In this document: piece after piece, positions 4,353 through 6,593 of the stretch | Position numbering within the stretch: position 1 is the stretch's first letter | How the letters are laid out: the number at the start of each line of letters is the position of its first letter | NCBI GenBank assembly: GCA_013813605.1 | Contig: JACCRL010000105.1 | Location: forward strand, 1 to 6,593 | DNA from: Gemmatimonadaceae bacterium | GTDB lineage: Bacteria; Gemmatimonadota; Gemmatimonadetes; Gemmatimonadales; Gemmatimonadaceae | Reading direction: 5' to 3' | DNA: 6,593 nt | The notes under the pieces: generated by a model | Database searches by the model: none | Told to the model about the DNA's origin: nothing | Seen by the model: the letters and a program-made list of their open reading frames with translations, nothing else | Translations under genes and position numbers: made by a program

Positions 4353-5288
4353 ACGCACGCTTGCCGGCGCGCAATGCCGGTGGCGGCGGTCGCCCTCCTT
4401 GTCGTGTTCGCGCTCGCGCTGACGCCGAGCGTGGCGCTCGCCTGGACTCCCGGAACCCACATCTTCCTCGGCGAGGCCGTGCTCCGCTCGCTTCCGCTTC
4501 TACCGGCGGGAGTAGCGGAGCTCCTCGCCGCGTATCCGTACGATTTTCTGTACGGCTCAATCGCCGCCGACACGAGCATCGCAAAGAAGTACGCCGCCGC
4601 CGGACGTCACTGCCATTCATGGAACGTCGGCTTTGAGATCCACGAGAAGGCGGAGAGCGAATCTCTGCGTGCCTTTGGGCTGGGCTACCTCGCGCATCTC
4701 GCTGCCGACGCCGTGGCGCACAACTATTTCGTCCCCCGCCAGCTCACCATCACGTCGACGACGGCCGCGCTCGGACACAGTTACTGGGAGAGCAGGTTCG
4801 ACATGCACATCGGCGAGCGGTTCAGCAGGACGGCCCGGCAGCTCATCCTGCGCGACCATTCACGGTCGGATGAGCACCTCGACCTCATTCTCAGTCCGAC
4901 AATTTTCAGCACTCCTACAAACCGGCGCATCTTTCGCGGCATGGTTTACGTCGCGGATACCGAATCGTGGCAGCGCATCTTCCAGCTCGTCGAGGAGAAA
5001 AGCCGCTGGGATCTCGCGGAAGGCGAAGTCGGCGGCTACATGACGCGCGCCTTCGACTACATCCTCGACCTGCTCACGAGGATGGAAAAAGCCGAGCCCT
5101 ACAAGCTCGATCCGGCCGGCACCGTTGCCCTGCGCGACGCGAAGAAGATCAGGCGGTCGGCGCTTCGCCGCGGTGAGGACCATGTGCACGAACAGGCGCA
5201 GCACCACTACGGGATGCCACCGTCGCTGCTGCGCTACGCGGCGTCGCTGGCGGATCCCCTTTACCCGGCGCGCGACACCAGCAGCTGA
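4350..5288 (+). CDS. Secreted zinc-dependent phospholipase C-like protein (PF00882 type)
   Basis: The product is 312 aa. A signal peptide is clear: basic start (RR at 6-7), hydrophobic core (AAVALLVVFALAL) and cleavage motif ALA after residue 31, which would leave Trp32 as the mature N-terminus. The protein matches the zinc-dependent phospholipase C family. Candidate ligands in the order of Bacillus cereus PC-PLC are Trp32, His37 (PGTHIFLGEAV), Asp74 (SIAAD), His87 or His89 (HCHSWN), His116/Asp120/His124 (GYLAHLAADAVAHNYF), His143 and Glu147 (GHSYWE). About 165 residues follow the core; they are helical, charged and of unknown function, with no recognisable C2/PLAT lipid-binding domain. Substrate and whether it is truly a phospholipase are unknown. 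A second in-frame ATG at 4374 lacks a Shine-Dalgarno. The 3' end overlaps gatB by 28 bp. Confidence 0.82.
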   Translation: MTHACRRAMPVAAVALLVVFALALTPSVALAWTPGTHIFLGEAVLRSLPLLPAGVAELLAAYPYDFLYGSIAADTSIAKKYAAAGRHCHSWNVGFEIHEKAESESLRAFGLGYLAHLAADAVAHNYFVPRQLTITSTTAALGHSYWESRFDMHIGERFSRTARQLILRDHSRSDEHLDLILSPTIFSTPTNRRIFRGMVYVADTESWQRIFQLVEEKSRWDLAEGEVGGYMTRAFDYILDLLTRMEKAEPYKLDPAGTVALRDAKKIRRSALRRGEDHVHEQAQHHYGMPPSLLRYAASLADPLYPARDTSS

Positions 5289-6593
5289 TTTACGCGCTTT
5301 GGATCGGCGCGACCGCCGGATTTTTTCATCACGAATCCGACGAGCACTCCCTGCAGCTTTTTCTCACCGCCGAGAAAGCGTGACGCTTCCGCTGGATGCT
5401 CGGCAAGCACTTCATCCACCCACACACCGAGCGCCGCGTCGTCCCCTACCTGCAGGAGGCCCTCTTCGGCGGCAATCTGCGCGGCGGGCTTCCCCGTCTC
5501 GGCCATGCGCGCGAACACGCGCTTCGCGGCGGTGTGGCTGATCGCTCCGTCGCGCAGCAGGTTCAACAGCTGGGCGAGGTCGGCCGGACGGACACGAAAC
5601 TCGCGGATGTCCCCTCCCGATGAGCGTAGCGCCGCCTGCACCTCTCCCATGACCCAGTTGTACGCTGCCTTCCCGTCCTTTGCCGCGCGGGCGACGGATT
5701 CGTAGTACTCGGCAAGCGCGGGACTGACGGTGAGCTGATCCACCTCGGTTTCCGCGATGCCGAAATCGACGCCGAGGCGCTTGCGGCGCGCGTCGGGCAG
5801 CTCGGGTAGCTCGTGCCGCATGCGCTCGATCCACGCCTTGTCGAGCATTAGCGGGCGCAGGTCCGGTTCCGGGAAGTAACGGTAGTCGTGACTGCCTTCC
5901 TTTGTGCGGCTCGGACGCACCGTCTCACGCGCGCCATCCCAGAGGAGCGTCTGCTGTTCGACTTTGCCGCCCGTGCCGATGAGCGCGCACTGTCGCTCGA
6001 ACTCCGATTCGAGTGCGCGCTCGACGCCGTAGAACGAGTTCATGTTCTTCACCTCGGTCTTGGTGCCAAGCTGTGTCTCGCCATGAAGGCGGACACTGAT
6101 GTTGGCATCAACGCGCAGGCTTCCCTCTTCCATGCTGACATCGCTGACATCGAGATACTGGAGGATCTGCTTTACCGTGCGGAGGTACTCGCCTGCCGCT
6201 CGTGCGCTCCGCATGTCGGGCTCGCTGACGATCTCGATCAGCGGCACGCCGGAGCGGTTCAAATCGATCGCCGTCGAGCCGGGATAGCGGTCGTGAATTG
6301 ATTTTCCGGCGTCCTCCTCCATGTGCACGCGCGTGATGCCGACGCGCTCCTCGGCACCGCCGGCGGCCGACGCAATTGTGACTGACCCGCCGGTGGCCAG
6401 TGGCTGGTCGAACTGCGAGATCTGATATCCCTTCGGCAGGTCCGGGTAGAAATAATTCTTGCGCGCGAACACGGACACCGGATTCACGGTGCATCCGAGC
6501 CCGAGAGCGGCGCGCGTCGCCAGCTCGACGGCGTGCAGGTTGAGCACGGGAAGCGAGCCCGGCAGTGCGAGACACACCGGGCAGGTGTTGACG
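5261..6593 (-). CDS. gatB: Asp-tRNA(Asn)/Glu-tRNA(Gln) amidotransferase subunit B, lacking its N-terminus (window edge)
   Basis: GatB with GatA and GatC converts mischarged Glu-tRNA(Gln), and often Asp-tRNA(Asn), to the correct aminoacyl-tRNA. GatB binds the tRNA and holds the kinase site that activates the side chain. The window gives the last ~443 codons; the frame is still open at 6592, and roughly 40-50 N-terminal residues are missing against the usual ~480. Visible family blocks are CPVCLALPGSLPVLN at the edge, YFYPDLPKGYQISQFDQPLA, RVHMEEDAGKSIHD, DLNRSGVPLIEIVSEPDMRS, VSMEEGSLRVDANISVR, TEVKNMNSFYGVERAL and SHDYRYFPEPDLRPL. The C-terminal helical plus YqeY-like tRNA-binding region ends in LVGFVMKKSGGRADPKRVNQ. 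The stop is TAA at 5263-5261. No gatA or gatC is in the window. The gene is convergent with the phospholipase gene. Confidence 0.97.
   Translation of the reverse strand, partial: VNTCPVCLALPGSLPVLNLHAVELATRAALGLGCTVNPVSVFARKNYFYPDLPKGYQISQFDQPLATGGSVTIASAAGGAEERVGITRVHMEEDAGKSIHDRYPGSTAIDLNRSGVPLIEIVSEPDMRSARAAGEYLRTVKQILQYLDVSDVSMEEGSLRVDANISVRLHGETQLGTKTEVKNMNSFYGVERALESEFERQCALIGTGGKVEQQTLLWDGARETVRPSRTKEGSHDYRYFPEPDLRPLMLDKAWIERMRHELPELPDARRKRLGVDFGIAETEVDQLTVSPALAEYYESVARAAKDGKAAYNWVMGEVQAALRSSGGDIREFRVRPADLAQLLNLLRDGAISHTAAKRVFARMAETGKPAAQIAAEEGLLQVGDDAALGVWVDEVLAEHPAEASRFLGGEKKLQGVLVGFVMKKSGGRADPKRVNQLLVSRAG
5305..5326 (+). terminator. Probable intrinsic terminator of the plus-strand operon, inside gatB
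   Basis: CGGCG (5305-5309) and CGCCG (5314-5318) form a GC-only 5-bp stem with loop CGAC. GA and then six T (5321-5326) follow. It starts 16 nt after the phospholipase stop. The stem is short, and the T-run is the complement of two AAA lysine codons in the conserved MKKSGG end of GatB, so coding constraint could produce it by chance. The position suits termination of the plus-strand transcript. Confidence 0.5.

Overview
The window is GC-rich, gene-dense bacterial chromosome made almost entirely of core genes. I see no insertion sequence, phage gene, CRISPR array, tRNA or rRNA. The protein sequences are clearly bacterial but match no model organism closely. The murA-pgeF-rimP-nusA order, the envelope pair of the YtxG/YtxH type and the high GC content would suit Gemmatimonadota or a related soil phylum. 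That placement is an inference with low to moderate confidence.

Left part, minus strand (3195 down to 1): murA (first committed step of peptidoglycan synthesis) is followed after 2 nt by pgeF (peptidoglycan editing). A short intergenic region holds a good sigma70-type promoter and, about 25 nt into its predicted transcript, a strong intrinsic terminator. Next come rimP (30S maturation) and, 11 nt later, nusA (transcription elongation and termination), which runs off the left edge. The order promoter, terminator, rimP, nusA is a credible transcription attenuator for a NusA operon.

Middle, plus strand (about 3217 to 5326): a 222-nt divergent region separates murA from a three-gene envelope operon. 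The first gene encodes a membrane-anchored coiled-coil protein resembling DUF948/YtxG. The second encodes a small membrane protein resembling YtxH. The third encodes a secreted zinc-dependent phospholipase C-like protein with a complete set of candidate zinc ligands. Translation of these genes looks linked by RNA structure: a 16-bp hairpin covers the first ribosome binding site, genes 1 and 2 overlap by 89 nt, and a hairpin covers the start codon of gene 3 with the stop codon of gene 2 in its loop. A terminator-like hairpin lies just after the phospholipase gene, inside the convergent gatB.

Right part, minus strand (6593 down to 5261): the C-terminal ~443 residues of GatB, the amidotransferase subunit that makes Gln-tRNA(Gln)/Asn-tRNA(Asn). 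It is convergent with the phospholipase gene and overlaps it tail to tail by 28 bp.

The most notable items are the attenuator-like rimP-nusA leader, a MurA with Asp at the catalytic Cys position (expected fosfomycin insensitivity), and the hairpin-controlled YtxG/YtxH/phospholipase operon.
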